Origin: JAAOZP01 sp038848185
GTDB lineage: Archaea > Thermoproteota > EX4484-205 > JAAOZP01
DNA length: 64,000 bases
Reading direction: 5' to 3'
Assembly (NCBI GenBank): GCA_038848185.1
Contig: JAWCNV010000010.1
Coordinates: 3,188 to 67,187 of the forward strand
Each line of letters begins with the position of its first letter. Position 1 is the first letter of the stretch. A program made the position numbers and the translations under genes. Positions 1 to 9,229 of the stretch are shown one piece after another. The notes beneath the pieces are model-generated. The model searched no databases. It was not told the DNA's origin and saw nothing but the letters and a program-made list of their open reading frames with translations.

Positions 1-1011
1 ATTATGCATGATGAAGCATTCTGGATAAACTTCTACCAGTTCAAATTCTTCGACTCGCTGATGAGAGACATTCTTGAAATCTGCCCGAACGCATGGTATA
101 TTCAGCTTGCAAACCCTGTTCTAGCAGGTGTAACATATCTCGGTAGAAAGTATGGGAACGTTAAAACTATTGGTCTCTGCCACGGTTTCAGTGGAATCTA
201 CAATGTAGTCAGGGTTCTAGGGCTTGAGAGCAGCAAGGTTAGTTTCAAGATACCTGGGGTAAACCATTTCATCTGGCTGACAAGCTTCACCTACAAGGGG
301 GAGAATGCTTTTCCGCTTTTAGACGATTGGGTTGCTAGAGACGCTGAAAAATACTGGGAGAAAATTAACCCAAGCAGCGATTTAGGCCCTAAGGCAGTTG
401 ACCTCTATAAGAGATTCGGAGTTTTTCCGATTGGTGATACTTGTACTCCTGGAGGAGGCTCATGGCCATGGTGGTACCATACTGATAAGGAAACTGAAAG
501 AAGGTGGAGGGAGAATCCTGAGGCATGGTGGGAAGGCTTCTTCTCATATGGTCGGAGGACTGTGGAGGAGATAATGAGGCTATCCGGAGATACTAGGAGG
601 GTTACAGAAGTTTTCCCGGCTGAGAAATCCGGCGAGATGATCGTGCCCATAATAGAGTCTATAGCCTGCAATATTCCAAGGGTTTTCCAGGTTAACATAA
701 TTAATTCAGAAGGCTTCGTGCCGGGGGTTCCAGCAGATTTCGAGGTTGAAGTGCCAGCCGAAGTAAGCAGAAGAGGAGTTCAAGGAATTAGGGTCAACGG
801 TTTACCGAAGCCTTTGGTCGCCTATATTCTTAGGGACCGGGTGGCACCTGTAGAGGTAGAGCTTGAAGCATATAAGAATGGTAGCAGGGATAGACTGTTA
901 GAGCTTATAGAGATGGATCCTTGGACAAAGTCCGAAGAGCAAGCGAGAAGCTTACTGAACAAAATACTCTCATTACCTCATCATGAAGAAATGCGTCAAC
1001 ATTATAAATAG
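1..1011 (+). CDS. GH4 family glycosidase, C-terminal part (5' truncated by window edge)
   Basis: The reading frame is open from base 1, so the N-terminal Rossmann NAD-binding part lies outside the window. What remains matches family GH4 (alpha-galactosidase/alpha-glucosidase or 6-phospho-glycosidase type). It has an NPV segment, then GLCHG with the Cys expected to bind the metal, then a VNHFIWL motif whose His is the second metal ligand. GH4 enzymes use NAD+ and Mn2+ in an oxidation-elimination mechanism. There is no signal peptide in the visible part, so cytosolic action is likely. The substrate cannot be decided. The gene stands alone, followed by an independently promoted PHP gene. Confidence 0.88.
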   Translation: MMHDEAFWINFYQFKFFDSLMRDILEICPNAWYIQLANPVLAGVTYLGRKYGNVKTIGLCHGFSGIYNVVRVLGLESSKVSFKIPGVNHFIWLTSFTYKGENAFPLLDDWVARDAEKYWEKINPSSDLGPKAVDLYKRFGVFPIGDTCTPGGGSWPWWYHTDKETERRWRENPEAWWEGFFSYGRRTVEEIMRLSGDTRRVTEVFPAEKSGEMIVPIIESIACNIPRVFQVNIINSEGFVPGVPADFEVEVPAEVSRRGVQGIRVNGLPKPLVAYILRDRVAPVEVELEAYKNGSRDRLLELIEMDPWTKSEEQARSLLNKILSLPHHEEMRQHYK

Positions 1012-1067
1012 AGAAGTTGAACGAGTTCAATGAATTTGTTATTTCATTAAACAGGCAGATGGAAAAG

Positions 1068-1076
1068 TTTTAAAAA
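1068..1076 (+). promoter_or_regulatory. TATA-like box for the PHP gene
   Basis: The sequence TTTTAAAAA lies about 25 bases before the ATG at 1097. That spacing would give a leaderless transcript. Confidence 0.6.
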
Positions 1077-1096
1077 CGCTGGCTGGTCGAGACTTC

Positions 1097-1900
1097 ATGA
1101 AAATCAATAATCATATTCACACTACGTTCAGCGATGGTTCCTCCAGCATACTGGATTACTGTGAGGCTGCGATCCGGAAAGGATTTGGGGAAATAGCTTT
1201 CACAGACCATTTAACTATTCATCCAGATGGTTCAGCGGAGCCACACTCCTTAAACATGCTTAAACTGGAGAGTTATGTGAGAGAGGTGGAAAAGGTTTCA
1301 GAGGAATATAGGGATAAGTTAACCGTGAGACTTGGTGTAGAAGTCGACTATATTCCTGGAAATGAGGAGCTGGTGGAGAAAGTCCTAGGACGCTATGATT
1401 TTGACCTTATAATAGGCAGCGTGCACTTCGTCGAGGGAATCTGCATAGATTCTCGGAGGCAGAGGACTTTAATGGAGAATGAAATAAGTAAGAATGGTTT
1501 TGACAGCTTCTATTCTAAATACCTCTATCTGGTTGGAAAAGCAGTGGAAACAGGTTTCTTCAATATTGTTGGCCACATGGATCTTGTGAGAATATGGGGG
1601 TTTAACCCTAGTAACGGTTTCTCCGAGGAGCAGAAAGTATTAAGCCTTGTCAAGCAGCATGGAACGTGTCTAGAAGTGTCTTCAAGAGGGTTGCGGCAAC
1701 CTATTAACTCAATATATCCTTCTCGTAGAATCATGAGAAAGGCTCGTGAACTAGATATACCTGTAACAATAGGTACTGACGCCCATTCTGTTGAAGAGAT
1801 AGATTATGCTTACGATTTTTTAAAGAGCTACATAAAAACGTTTGACTACGGCAGTATCGCTACCTTCAGTAAACGGAGCATTGTAGAGAAAAAGCTCTGA
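1097..1900 (+). CDS. PHP-domain phosphoesterase, histidinol-phosphatase-like
   Basis: A 267-residue protein of the PHP metallophosphoesterase superfamily. Visible metal-site motifs are the N-terminal HIH at residues 6-8 followed by TTFSDG, FTDHL, the GVEVDY segment, GSVHFV, GHMDLVR and a late GTDAHS. This set and length fit the HisJ/HisK-type histidinol phosphatase branch, which performs the penultimate step of histidine synthesis. No other his genes are nearby, so another phosphate ester may be the substrate. A TATA-like box places the start at the ATG with no leader. Cytosolic. Confidence 0.8.
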   Translation: MKINNHIHTTFSDGSSSILDYCEAAIRKGFGEIAFTDHLTIHPDGSAEPHSLNMLKLESYVREVEKVSEEYRDKLTVRLGVEVDYIPGNEELVEKVLGRYDFDLIIGSVHFVEGICIDSRRQRTLMENEISKNGFDSFYSKYLYLVGKAVETGFFNIVGHMDLVRIWGFNPSNGFSEEQKVLSLVKQHGTCLEVSSRGLRQPINSIYPSRRIMRKARELDIPVTIGTDAHSVEEIDYAYDFLKSYIKTFDYGSIATFSKRSIVEKKL

Positions 1901-1950
1901 ACAATGTTTCAGATGGAAGCTGTGGAAATTAGAGTTTAAGACTATGTCCG

Positions 1951-2163
1951 TTAAGAAAAGCCCTTGAGGTGTTCCTTAAGTTTCTTAACGTTCTCTTCAT
2001 TTTTAGATCTCCTTCTGAGATCTACTGGTAGTCCAAGCCTCTTAGCCTGATTAACTGTTAAACCCGCCTCTTTCAATTCTCCTAAGGAAAAGCCTCTTGC
2101 CCCCCTCCAGGATAAGGTGATTCCTCTTCTCCTCTTAGCCAAGGGTAAGATTTCATCACTCAT
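1951..2163 (-). CDS. rpl13e: Ribosomal protein L13e
   Basis: A 70-residue basic protein with the archaeal/eukaryotic L13e core: ARGFSLGELKEAGL, a short KRLGLPVD segment, then an RRRSKNEENVKKLK helix. L13e binds the large ribosomal subunit. Among archaea it is found mainly in Crenarchaeota and relatives, which makes it the most useful lineage marker here. A TATA-like CTTTTAAATTT lies about 33 bases before the ATG. It is monocistronic and convergent with the PHP gene. Confidence 0.85.
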   Translation of the reverse strand: MSDEILPLAKRRRGITLSWRGARGFSLGELKEAGLTVNQAKRLGLPVDLRRRSKNEENVKKLKEHLKGFS

Positions 2164-2301
2164 TTCAAATCATATGATTCCTAATAACTCTTTTAAATTT
2201 TATTTCAAGCCCGTTAGCTTCGATAAGGAAAAGCCGTTTTTTCTCGATGTACATTATTAGAAAGAATAATGAAATGAAATTTCAATGTAGAGTGAGAGGC
2301 T

Positions 2302-3321
2302 CTATTCTAAATACTCGTATAGCTCCCTTGGCTGAAGCTCTTTTAACCTGTCTGTTTGTTGAACAATATGCCTCCTTATGTCTATGCAGAGGTGACATTT
2401 AGAGATGTATCCTTCATCTTTCTCCTTGTAGCTGAATTCTTTTACGGCAAAATCATAAAGACTCCGGATGCTTGTGGTAAGTGCACGTAATATAGGTTTA
2501 TCCTGAAGAGTTATTCCTTGGGTTAAAGAACTTATGTCTCTAGCATCTCCAAGAGATATTCCGCCGCAATATCCAGTCATATAGTTAAAGTAGTTGTCTA
2601 TATGGATATGCCAGTTCCTTGTTAACTCACGTATGCAGGACTCGTTGAAGAACTCTTCAGCGGGATGCTTTACGAAAAGATTCTTAAGCTTATAGCACGC
2701 TCTTCCCATCGGGAGAAGCTCAGCGTATCGCAATGCCTCCTTGTCTTTTTCCAAATATTTTTCCAAGGTTAGGGTGCCTTTAATATTGAGGCTTTTAAAT
2801 CGACGGTAATATGTTTCCTGGTATATCATAGCATTTTCGCCGAAAACTTCCCTACCTATCCTAATGGCTCTTTCAGTTTGCTCAAAAGGAACCTGCTCCA
2901 GTATGAAGGGGTTTACGCTAATCAATATCCCTTTTAACCCTGCCTCCTTCAAAACGGTAAGCTTCTCTTTAACATGTTCTTCGCTTGTGCACCAGAAGCA
3001 ATTGGTTTCAACAAATGTAGATGGGATTTTAAGCCTGTTCGCAATCTTAACCGCGTCCAGTAGAAGATTGAAGTTCAGGAAAGGTTCTCCACCAGTGAAA
3101 TGTAATCCATGGTTTACACTTACATCCTCACGGCCATAAGGGCTTGGCTTGATCCGAGGGGCTAACTGCTTTAAAATCAACTCGACACCATTCTTAGTAA
3201 GCCAGTCTGCTCTCCAAAAAGGTGAACAGGCATACATGCAATGCTTGCACGTGCCTCCACACTTATAGGAAAGGATTAGTCCTGCCGAGATCGGCTCAGG
3301 TATGTGAAGCCGGTTCACCAA
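2302..3321 (-). CDS. Radical SAM protein
   Basis: A 339-residue protein with the radical SAM iron-sulfur motif CGGTCKHC (CxxxCxxC) near residue 17. A FTGGEPFLN glycine-rich SAM-binding segment follows, as does a C-terminal KCHLCIDIRRHI cysteine pair that could hold a further cluster or zinc. The chain is longer than an activase and could act on a peptide or small molecule. The gene begins 22 bases after the membrane-anchored glycosidase gene ends, so the two are probably co-transcribed. No obvious peptide substrate gene is nearby, and the reaction cannot be assigned. Confidence 0.8.
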   Translation of the reverse strand: MVNRLHIPEPISAGLILSYKCGGTCKHCMYACSPFWRADWLTKNGVELILKQLAPRIKPSPYGREDVSVNHGLHFTGGEPFLNFNLLLDAVKIANRLKIPSTFVETNCFWCTSEEHVKEKLTVLKEAGLKGILISVNPFILEQVPFEQTERAIRIGREVFGENAMIYQETYYRRFKSLNIKGTLTLEKYLEKDKEALRYAELLPMGRACYKLKNLFVKHPAEEFFNESCIRELTRNWHIHIDNYFNYMTGYCGGISLGDARDISSLTQGITLQDKPILRALTTSIRSLYDFAVKEFSYKEKDEGYISKCHLCIDIRRHIVQQTDRLKELQPRELYEYLE

Positions 3322-3343
3322 TTCTTCATACTACCGGTTTTTC

Positions 3344-6127
3344 TCATCTTTCGAAAACTATCTCATACCAGATTGTCCTGAACTCTGACCCGATAGTGAA
3401 AGACTTGTAGGAGCCTTCGCTGGATACTGGTACCTCCATGACCCTGTTTCCAAGGTTATCCAGTCCCCAAACCTTCATCCCCGCCTCAGTTTTGATCTTG
3501 ATTGTTGCAGGAACCCCCTCAACCAAGGTTGGTGCGGAACCCCAGTCTCTGCCGCATGTTATCCGACCATTAAATATCTCAATCTCAGTGAGTTCATTAG
3601 CCTCCCACTTTAACAGCTCTCTGCTACCATTATAGTCTCTGAGGGCCATACCCGTGTTTGTCACATAGCCGGCAGCCACTAGGAGCGCTTTTTCACAATG
3701 TTCCAGGTTCTCGCCATCGAGCGACGAGAATGCTATGACGCTCCAGCCATCCAATAGTGAATCACCCGGCTCAACAATAATCGTTCCAAAGTCGAATAGT
3801 CTCCCCCCTCCGAAGCCTATGATGCCAATACTCTTCGGCGTGTTCACCGTAATAACTCCCCTACCTGCATTCGACGTGTCCCATGTCACCTCCTCATTGT
3901 CCGACCTGTAGGTTGATCCAGAAACCCTTATGTCGCTGAAGTTGCTGAATTCAGTGCCCCAGACATCTATCTCCGTCCTATGCAGCAGAGATAACAGGGG
4001 GTTCAGCCCTACGTGTTTAGCGTCTGGCAGACCCCAAGCCCAGACCTGCCTATTAAGCAAGTTCATCTCGTCCTCCCTAGTCAGCTTCGCGACAACAAGC
4101 TTGTTTGCTGGCTTAACATCTCCTCTAACAAATATTAGGTGTGCAGGTATCAGCATGGCCATGTGGATAGGGTGCTGATCCATGTCGAAGAACCCTCTTA
4201 TCTTCGAGGAGTTCCAATTGCCCCTGCTACCGTAGGCGAACATGAATACTCCATCCCAATCCTGTAGAGCAGCATAAGTAGCTATAGTCAAGACTGCTTC
4301 AGCATCATACATGTTTGGCGCAGGATGACCATACTCTGTTACGAAATGAGGCTTGTTCAGAACGTTCTTTACGGCTAAGCCAACTATTGTGCTATCCCTA
4401 GGGTTGTTCACCATCGGCTTGTTTTCCACATACCAGTTTACTGGATCCCAAGAAGTACCGGGAAACTGCGGGTGCTGCCAGTAGGCGTGAGTATCAACTA
4501 TATCCATTTCCGACATTATGCTCGGTGGGCTGCAGCTGCTGCTGATCGTCCCTATGACGAGTGCTTTTGATCGTAATTCCTCCTTTATGAAATTGCGCAT
4601 ATTTAGGAAGAACTCCTCCTCCAAGTAGTAGAGAAACTCTAACCAATCGCTGTCGGCATAGGTTCTTCGACGGTTCACCCAATCTTCGAAGGATACTATC
4701 TCAACCGTACCCTGCTCAAGACTCTCCCCCTCCCTGAGGGAGCCCCAAGTGCTTCTAAGGAAGTTTGTGGACCCATACTTTAATAGGAGATAATTGTTCC
4801 ACTTGTCCCTCAGCCTGCTCTTGAAAACTTCTGGAAGCTTATCTAGAACGCCCATAAGCCAGGAGTTTATGAGCCCCTGCTCGTTAACTATCTCGACAAA
4901 AGCTATCGCCGGGTCCTCAGCATAGGTCATGCCGGTATAGGGGTTGAAATGGGTAAGAAGTTGTTCAGCATATTCCTTCTCAAGATTCTCGATCTCTTCC
5001 ATGAAGAATCCTAGGGCCTGATGATCCTTCCATTCTATGGACTCAATTTCTCTTGGCAAGCCGTCCTCGGGCGTAAACCTCCTCGCTACGAGCAGGTTGA
5101 GGTCTACATATATCCCGTTCTCCTTAAGCTGGTATATGAAGTAGTCTAGTTTGTCAAGTGCCTCCTCGCTCAGGAGCCTAGTGCCCAGGAGAGGCTTTAG
5201 AGCCCCCCAGCTCGTCCACCCTTGGGAATCCTTCTCGAAATCGAAGATGGGGGTAAAGGCTTGGCTGTTTGGATCAGACCATCCAAAAGCGTCTATATAG
5301 AAGTTGCCGCTCCACTCCCTACCCGTCCACTCTCCAACTATAACTCCTACTGCTTTCACTCTGGTAGGGTCGCATTTGGGAAAGCCTATTTGAGATGGGG
5401 GGTTGACGCTCAGATCCCAGCTTAATTGAACCCATTGGTCGCCCTTGCTGCTGAAGCTAGTTATGTCTGGGCCAGCGTCCCCCCAGTTCCATTTATCGTC
5501 CATTATGAATATCTTAGCCTGAATATTTATGGTTGCAGCCTCCTCTGGAACCTTCATCCAAACCGATAGCTTCTTGTTGCTCAAGTCCATTGGGGTGTCG
5601 AGGATGACTTGTACCCCTCCAGTATCGCCCAAGCTGCGGTTGAAGTAGAGTTTAAGGCTTCCTGAGCCATGGTATGCTTCAGCAACCGTTTGGGAAACGC
5701 CGCCAACTTCAAAAATGTTGTATTCCCAGTTCGCGTCTAAACCATGAAAGCGCACAGCATTAACTCCAAACTTGGCTAGCCTCGCAGCAATCTTCTCAGC
5801 CTCATCCTTCTCCGGGAAACAAGCACCTCCTCCAATATTAACACCTAGGAACTTTATTCTTTTTCCATCGACGTAAAGATGGCTGTCACTCCCCACCGTT
5901 ACGTAACCAAGATTCCCAGCAGGCTTTTCGAGTCTCTCACTAAGGCTAACCACCGTTTTACTATAATCATCCCATGGAAGGTGAAACGGAAAAATTCTGC
6001 TTCCGACTACTATCGGTTCTGGCGTCGTTTGGGTTCCTAGTTTAGGCATGCTTTTGAGAAGGATTAAAAATAAGATAAAGATTATGATTGCACCCAATAC
6101 GGTAATGACTGAAACTTCCTTTTTCAT
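3344..6127 (-). CDS. Membrane-anchored clan-A glycoside hydrolase with inserted CBM-like domain
   Basis: A 927-residue protein if it starts at the ATG at 6127. The open frame runs on to 6667, but that extension lies opposite the RraA-like gene and is low-quality. Residues 1-35 form a signal-anchor (KK then a hydrophobic stretch). A TIM-barrel hydrolase follows, with VRFHGLD near residue 122. Predicted acid/base Glu416 sits in EIVNEQG and nucleophile Glu598 in VTEYGHP, the GH5-like clan-A pattern. Between about residues 140 and 305 sits a beta-sandwich CBM-like insertion. This is the only hydrolase in the window that should work outside the cell. The exact GH family is uncertain. Confidence 0.78.
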   Translation of the reverse strand: MKKEVSVITVLGAIIIFILFLILLKSMPKLGTQTTPEPIVVGSRIFPFHLPWDDYSKTVVSLSERLEKPAGNLGYVTVGSDSHLYVDGKRIKFLGVNIGGGACFPEKDEAEKIAARLAKFGVNAVRFHGLDANWEYNIFEVGGVSQTVAEAYHGSGSLKLYFNRSLGDTGGVQVILDTPMDLSNKKLSVWMKVPEEAATINIQAKIFIMDDKWNWGDAGPDITSFSSKGDQWVQLSWDLSVNPPSQIGFPKCDPTRVKAVGVIVGEWTGREWSGNFYIDAFGWSDPNSQAFTPIFDFEKDSQGWTSWGALKPLLGTRLLSEEALDKLDYFIYQLKENGIYVDLNLLVARRFTPEDGLPREIESIEWKDHQALGFFMEEIENLEKEYAEQLLTHFNPYTGMTYAEDPAIAFVEIVNEQGLINSWLMGVLDKLPEVFKSRLRDKWNNYLLLKYGSTNFLRSTWGSLREGESLEQGTVEIVSFEDWVNRRRTYADSDWLEFLYYLEEEFFLNMRNFIKEELRSKALVIGTISSSCSPPSIMSEMDIVDTHAYWQHPQFPGTSWDPVNWYVENKPMVNNPRDSTIVGLAVKNVLNKPHFVTEYGHPAPNMYDAEAVLTIATYAALQDWDGVFMFAYGSRGNWNSSKIRGFFDMDQHPIHMAMLIPAHLIFVRGDVKPANKLVVAKLTREDEMNLLNRQVWAWGLPDAKHVGLNPLLSLLHRTEIDVWGTEFSNFSDIRVSGSTYRSDNEEVTWDTSNAGRGVITVNTPKSIGIIGFGGGRLFDFGTIIVEPGDSLLDGWSVIAFSSLDGENLEHCEKALLVAAGYVTNTGMALRDYNGSRELLKWEANELTEIEIFNGRITCGRDWGSAPTLVEGVPATIKIKTEAGMKVWGLDNLGNRVMEVPVSSEGSYKSFTIGSEFRTIWYEIVFER

Positions 6128-6329
6128 TGGGTTTCCTACCTCATGGGAGAAAAATAAACATTGCGGGCATAAGTGAGGACATTCTAAGTATTCGGATGAG
6201 AATTTTCTCCATACGCTATTAGCCGAAAAGATTACATGTTTAGCCTTCACCGCGCAACATCCAGAATGTCCTTGAAAACTAGCATAATTTAGGTTTATTA
6301 GTGCCGTCAAGTCTAAGATAACTTGGAAA

Positions 6330-7037
6330 ATGAAGACGCGTAACTCGGTTTCAGATAAAGATCGAGAGATAATCAGGCGCTTAATGGAGGTTCGCACCTC
6401 TGACGTGATAGACGCTTTAGACAGGTATAATGTCCACGGTTCAACAATAGTTTCAGAGGAGATAAAGCCTCTTTTCAACGATATAAAGATGGCTGGGGTT
6501 GCATTAACCCTACGCCTCCTTAAGACAAAGGAGCCGATTCCAACAATGACTCCAGAAGAGTATGAACAGTATGTTGCAGACTGGTATGGTAAAAGAAACA
6601 ATGCTGAACTCTTCCTAAAGATAGCTGAGCCTGGGCATGTTCTGGTTGCTGACGCAGGCGGATACACTCAAGTCGGCTTCTGGGGGTCCCTCATAGCATT
6701 AATAGCTAGGGATAAGGGTATAACTGGTCTGGTTATAGATGGTGGCTGCAGAGACGTTGGGGAGATTAGAAAGGAGAGGTTTCCTGTTTTCTGCAGAGGA
6801 GTTGGACGTACAGAAACCATTGGCAGACAGGAGCTTCGCCCTGAGGACATTAACATACCTGTTACTATCGGAGGGGTTCTAGTTGAGCCCGGGGACTTCA
6901 TAATGGGTGACGATGATGGTGTTGTCGTCATACCTAGAAATCTGGCTGAGGCTGTGTCCCAAAGAGCCTTAAAACAGTTTCAGGAGGACCGTAGAAATCA
7001 AAAGCCTTATCTTGAAAAATTCGGAATCCGGCTCTAA
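6330..7037 (+). CDS. RraA-like / HMG aldolase family protein
   Basis: A 235-residue member of the RraA/4-hydroxy-4-methyl-2-oxoglutarate aldolase superfamily, often mislabelled dimethylmenaquinone methyltransferase. It shows TSDVIDALDR near the N terminus, a glycine-rich VDGG-type strand (VADAGGY, then VIDGGCRD) with the conserved Arg-Asp, and a late GDFIMGDDDGVVVIP segment. Members cleave small oxo-acids in a metal-dependent way; the true substrate here is unknown. The gene is divergent from the membrane-anchored hydrolase and followed 14 bases later by the PPC gene, so the two likely form an operon. Confidence 0.82.
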   Translation: MKTRNSVSDKDREIIRRLMEVRTSDVIDALDRYNVHGSTIVSEEIKPLFNDIKMAGVALTLRLLKTKEPIPTMTPEEYEQYVADWYGKRNNAELFLKIAEPGHVLVADAGGYTQVGFWGSLIALIARDKGITGLVIDGGCRDVGEIRKERFPVFCRGVGRTETIGRQELRPEDINIPVTIGGVLVEPGDFIMGDDDGVVVIPRNLAEAVSQRALKQFQEDRRNQKPYLEKFGIRL

Positions 7038-7051
7038 GGGAGGCTGAAAGA

Positions 7052-7498
7052 ATGGAGTACTGGGAAACCCGATTAGGGAGAATAATCGTCTTCAGGTGCG
7101 ACAGGGGAGAGGACCTTTTAAAAACTATTGAGAAAGTTGCTAACGAGAATAATGTTGTTAACGGAGTCATTGTCTCGGCGATAGGCACCCTTGGAAAATG
7201 CCGTATACACCGAGTTACCTCAAAAGGTCTGCCTCCTGAGGAAGCGTATATTGAGATAGATGGGCCGCTAGAAGTCAACTCTGTTGACGGGATTATTGCA
7301 AACGGGAAGCTTCATGCACATATCTCTGTTTCAGACAGTAAGGCAACTTATGGAGGCCACTTGGAACCCGGAAGCCCAGTCCTATATTTAGCTGAGATAG
7401 TTTTAGCTGAGATGATCGGTGTCTTTTTCAACCGTGAATTCGATGAGAAAACCCGTCTAAGCCTCTTGAAAGAGGCTTCAAAGGGGAAAGATGATTAG
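7052..7498 (+). CDS. PPC/DUF296 domain protein
   Basis: A 148-residue protein made almost wholly of the PPC (DUF296) domain. It has an N-terminal GRIIVFRCDRGEDL strand-helix, GVIVSAIGTLGKC, a central HAHISVSD metal-site-like motif, and GGHLEPG. Archaeal and bacterial PPC proteins form trimers; plant relatives fuse it to AT-hook DNA-binding motifs. No AT-hook is seen, so DNA binding should not be assumed. It sits downstream of the RraA-like gene with a GGGAGG ribosome binding site in the 14-base gap. Confidence 0.85.
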   Translation: MEYWETRLGRIIVFRCDRGEDLLKTIEKVANENNVVNGVIVSAIGTLGKCRIHRVTSKGLPPEEAYIEIDGPLEVNSVDGIIANGKLHAHISVSDSKATYGGHLEPGSPVLYLAEIVLAEMIGVFFNREFDEKTRLSLLKEASKGKDD

Positions 7499-7592
7499 GA
7501 CTGTCTACTCAAAGTGAATTATTGCCCACCAGTGTCCTGCAAACATTGTATGAAAAACTATTTAATTAGCTTTTAAAGAGAACCAACGTAGC

Positions 7593-7946
7593 ATGGTTAA
7601 CTACATTCAGGTTTTTACATGTACTGAAAAGAAGGAGGATGCTGAAAAGATTGCTAGAACACTGTTAGAGAGGAGACTGGCAGGTTGCATTCAGATAATT
7701 GGTCCAGTATCAAGCTTATACTGGTGGAAAGGGAAAATCGAGGAGGCTGAGGAATGGCTCTGCATAATAAAAAGTGAGAAAAGCCTTTACGAGGAGCTTG
7801 AGAAAACGATTAAGGAGAATCATCCGTATGCTGTTCCGGAAATAATAAGTATTCCAATCATTACTGGGAGTAAAGAATATCTTAATTGGCTTAGTGATAT
7901 ACTTTTAAGTCAAAATAAAGGAAGTGGTGAAGATAATAGCTATTGA
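7593..7946 (+). CDS. cutA: CutA1 family protein
   Basis: A 117-residue protein with the typical CutA1 pattern: VFTCTEKKEDAEKIARTL, a LAGCIQII strand, YWWKGKIEEAEEW, and HPYAVPEII near the end. CutA1 proteins are very stable trimers linked to divalent metal tolerance, though their precise role is unsettled. Length and motif order are normal for the family. The gene has AT-rich promoter-like sequence 20-30 bases ahead of its ATG and converges on the surface-protein gene that follows. Confidence 0.92.
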   Translation: MVNYIQVFTCTEKKEDAEKIARTLLERRLAGCIQIIGPVSSLYWWKGKIEEAEEWLCIIKSEKSLYEELEKTIKENHPYAVPEIISIPIITGSKEYLNWLSDILLSQNKGSGEDNSY

Positions 7947-8035
7947 AGAAACCATGTTAAGAAATATGCTGCTCCAAAAACATAATGGTGAAAGCAGCAT
8001 CACATACTATAAGGCTCTTTCCATTTCTTTCTATT

Positions 8036-9229
8036 CTAAACAGTATGCTTCTTCTTTCTTCGAACATAAAGGATTATTATTACGAGTATTACTACAACTA
8101 TTATTGGAAGCGCCAATTGAAGGATCCTGCTTGTCATACCTCCACTATTCTCCGCTTCCTCGGCTTCTTTCATAATGTTTAAAGATTCGCTCAACAAGCT
8201 TCTCGCTCCCTCAATATCTCCAACCATTATTTTATCGAAAGCGGAATGCGCTTTTAGATAAGCTTCACGAGCAAGGTTCTTGGCAGAGGAGTCTTTATAC
8301 GAGGCTATGGCGTTTCTCGCAGAATCCTCCGCCTTTCCTAGTTCAACAATAAGGTCTATCATGTCCTTGTTTCCCTCGTAGCCTCCTAGACCATGTATAT
8401 AGAGTGCAATCCTAAGGGTCTTAGAATCGCCCTTCTTCATCGCACCTTTACCGAAATCAGTTAGCCTGAAATGTGCATTGTAATTAGTGTATGTCTCGTT
8501 ACTCCCCCTGTTATCGCCTATGCCAAAACCTTTGAATAGGGATGGAGCTATGTTTATCATGGTTATTCCTTCACCCAGAGTGCTGAAATCCATCCAGTAG
8601 GTCATTCGGCTAGTGTCGTAAAGAGATATATTAGGGTCATATTCAGCCGGAAGATTCACTCTTACTACGGTATTCTCTCTAAAGACTTCTGCATAACTAC
8701 CTCCAAAAAGGCTTACGGGGAACTCCCAGAATCCCCAGCCTACCCTGTTTATATCGCTCGAGTCTTCAACAGCCGTTAGATTTGAATCTATAAGTATCAA
8801 ACCATTTTTTGAAACCGTTATCTTTGTGACGATATCTAGAACATGGACATTGTATCTGCCGAAAAACGTTGCTGTCACGTAATCAGGCTTTTCCTCTACA
8901 ATTGGTGAAGCAGTTGCATTAGATCCATAAACCTGTTGCCAGTCGCCCTCCCAAATAAACCATCCTCCCGCGCCAGTGAAATTTATCTGCGATATTGCTA
9001 TGCTAGAAATGCCTCCGTTGCTATTGATCGTTATTTTAAATTCCTCCGCGGTTCCACTTATAACGGTTATGGTAACGTTTGTCTCACCGGCCACGACTAA
9101 AAGCCTCTTGGCTTCTTGCACATACGGGTTCAAAACTTTAGCAAGTTGTGGAGATGCAAACCCGATTAGAGGATTCAGCGTGAGAATAATCAGGAAAACC
9201 AGCATTAACACTGCAAACTTGTTCTTCAA
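8036..9229 (-). CDS. Secreted, C-terminally anchored surface protein (HGxGGYE family, copy 1)
   Basis: A 397-residue protein with an N-terminal signal peptide (residues 1-26), a beta-rich ectodomain, a helical stretch near residues 300-360, and a C-terminal hydrophobic anchor followed by RRKKK. It belongs to the same family as the products at 30261-31436 and 31702-33378. Shared marks are an N-terminal INSNGGIS block, a WxxDW/WEQTW tryptophan motif, a central DFS...GIT...NIAP block and ALYIHGLGGYE. The function is unknown. Outward orientation and placement beside the transporter cluster suggest a glycan-capturing or presenting role. A TATA-like box lies about 34 bases upstream. Confidence 0.8.
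   Translation of the reverse strand: MKNKFAVLMLVFLIILTLNPLIGFASPQLAKVLNPYVQEAKRLLVVAGETNVTITVISGTAEEFKITINSNGGISSIAISQINFTGAGGWFIWEGDWQQVYGSNATASPIVEEKPDYVTATFFGRYNVHVLDIVTKITVSKNGLILIDSNLTAVEDSSDINRVGWGFWEFPVSLFGGSYAEVFRENTVVRVNLPAEYDPNISLYDTSRMTYWMDFSTLGEGITMINIAPSLFKGFGIGDNRGSNETYTNYNAHFRLTDFGKGAMKKGDSKTLRIALYIHGLGGYEGNKDMIDLIVELGKAEDSARNAIASYKDSSAKNLAREAYLKAHSAFDKIMVGDIEGARSLLSESLNIMKEAEEAENSGGMTSRILQLALPIIVVVILVIIILYVRRKKKHTV

Noticed and set aside
6128..6667. N-terminal extension of the membrane-anchored glycosidase frame
   Set aside because: It lies opposite the RraA-like gene, reads as low-quality sequence, and would bury the signal-anchor at residue 181.
7924..8182. Two short plus-strand frames after cutA
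   Set aside because: They overlap the 3' end of the surface-protein gene on the other strand, show no family features, and have biased composition from antisense of a hydrophobic span.
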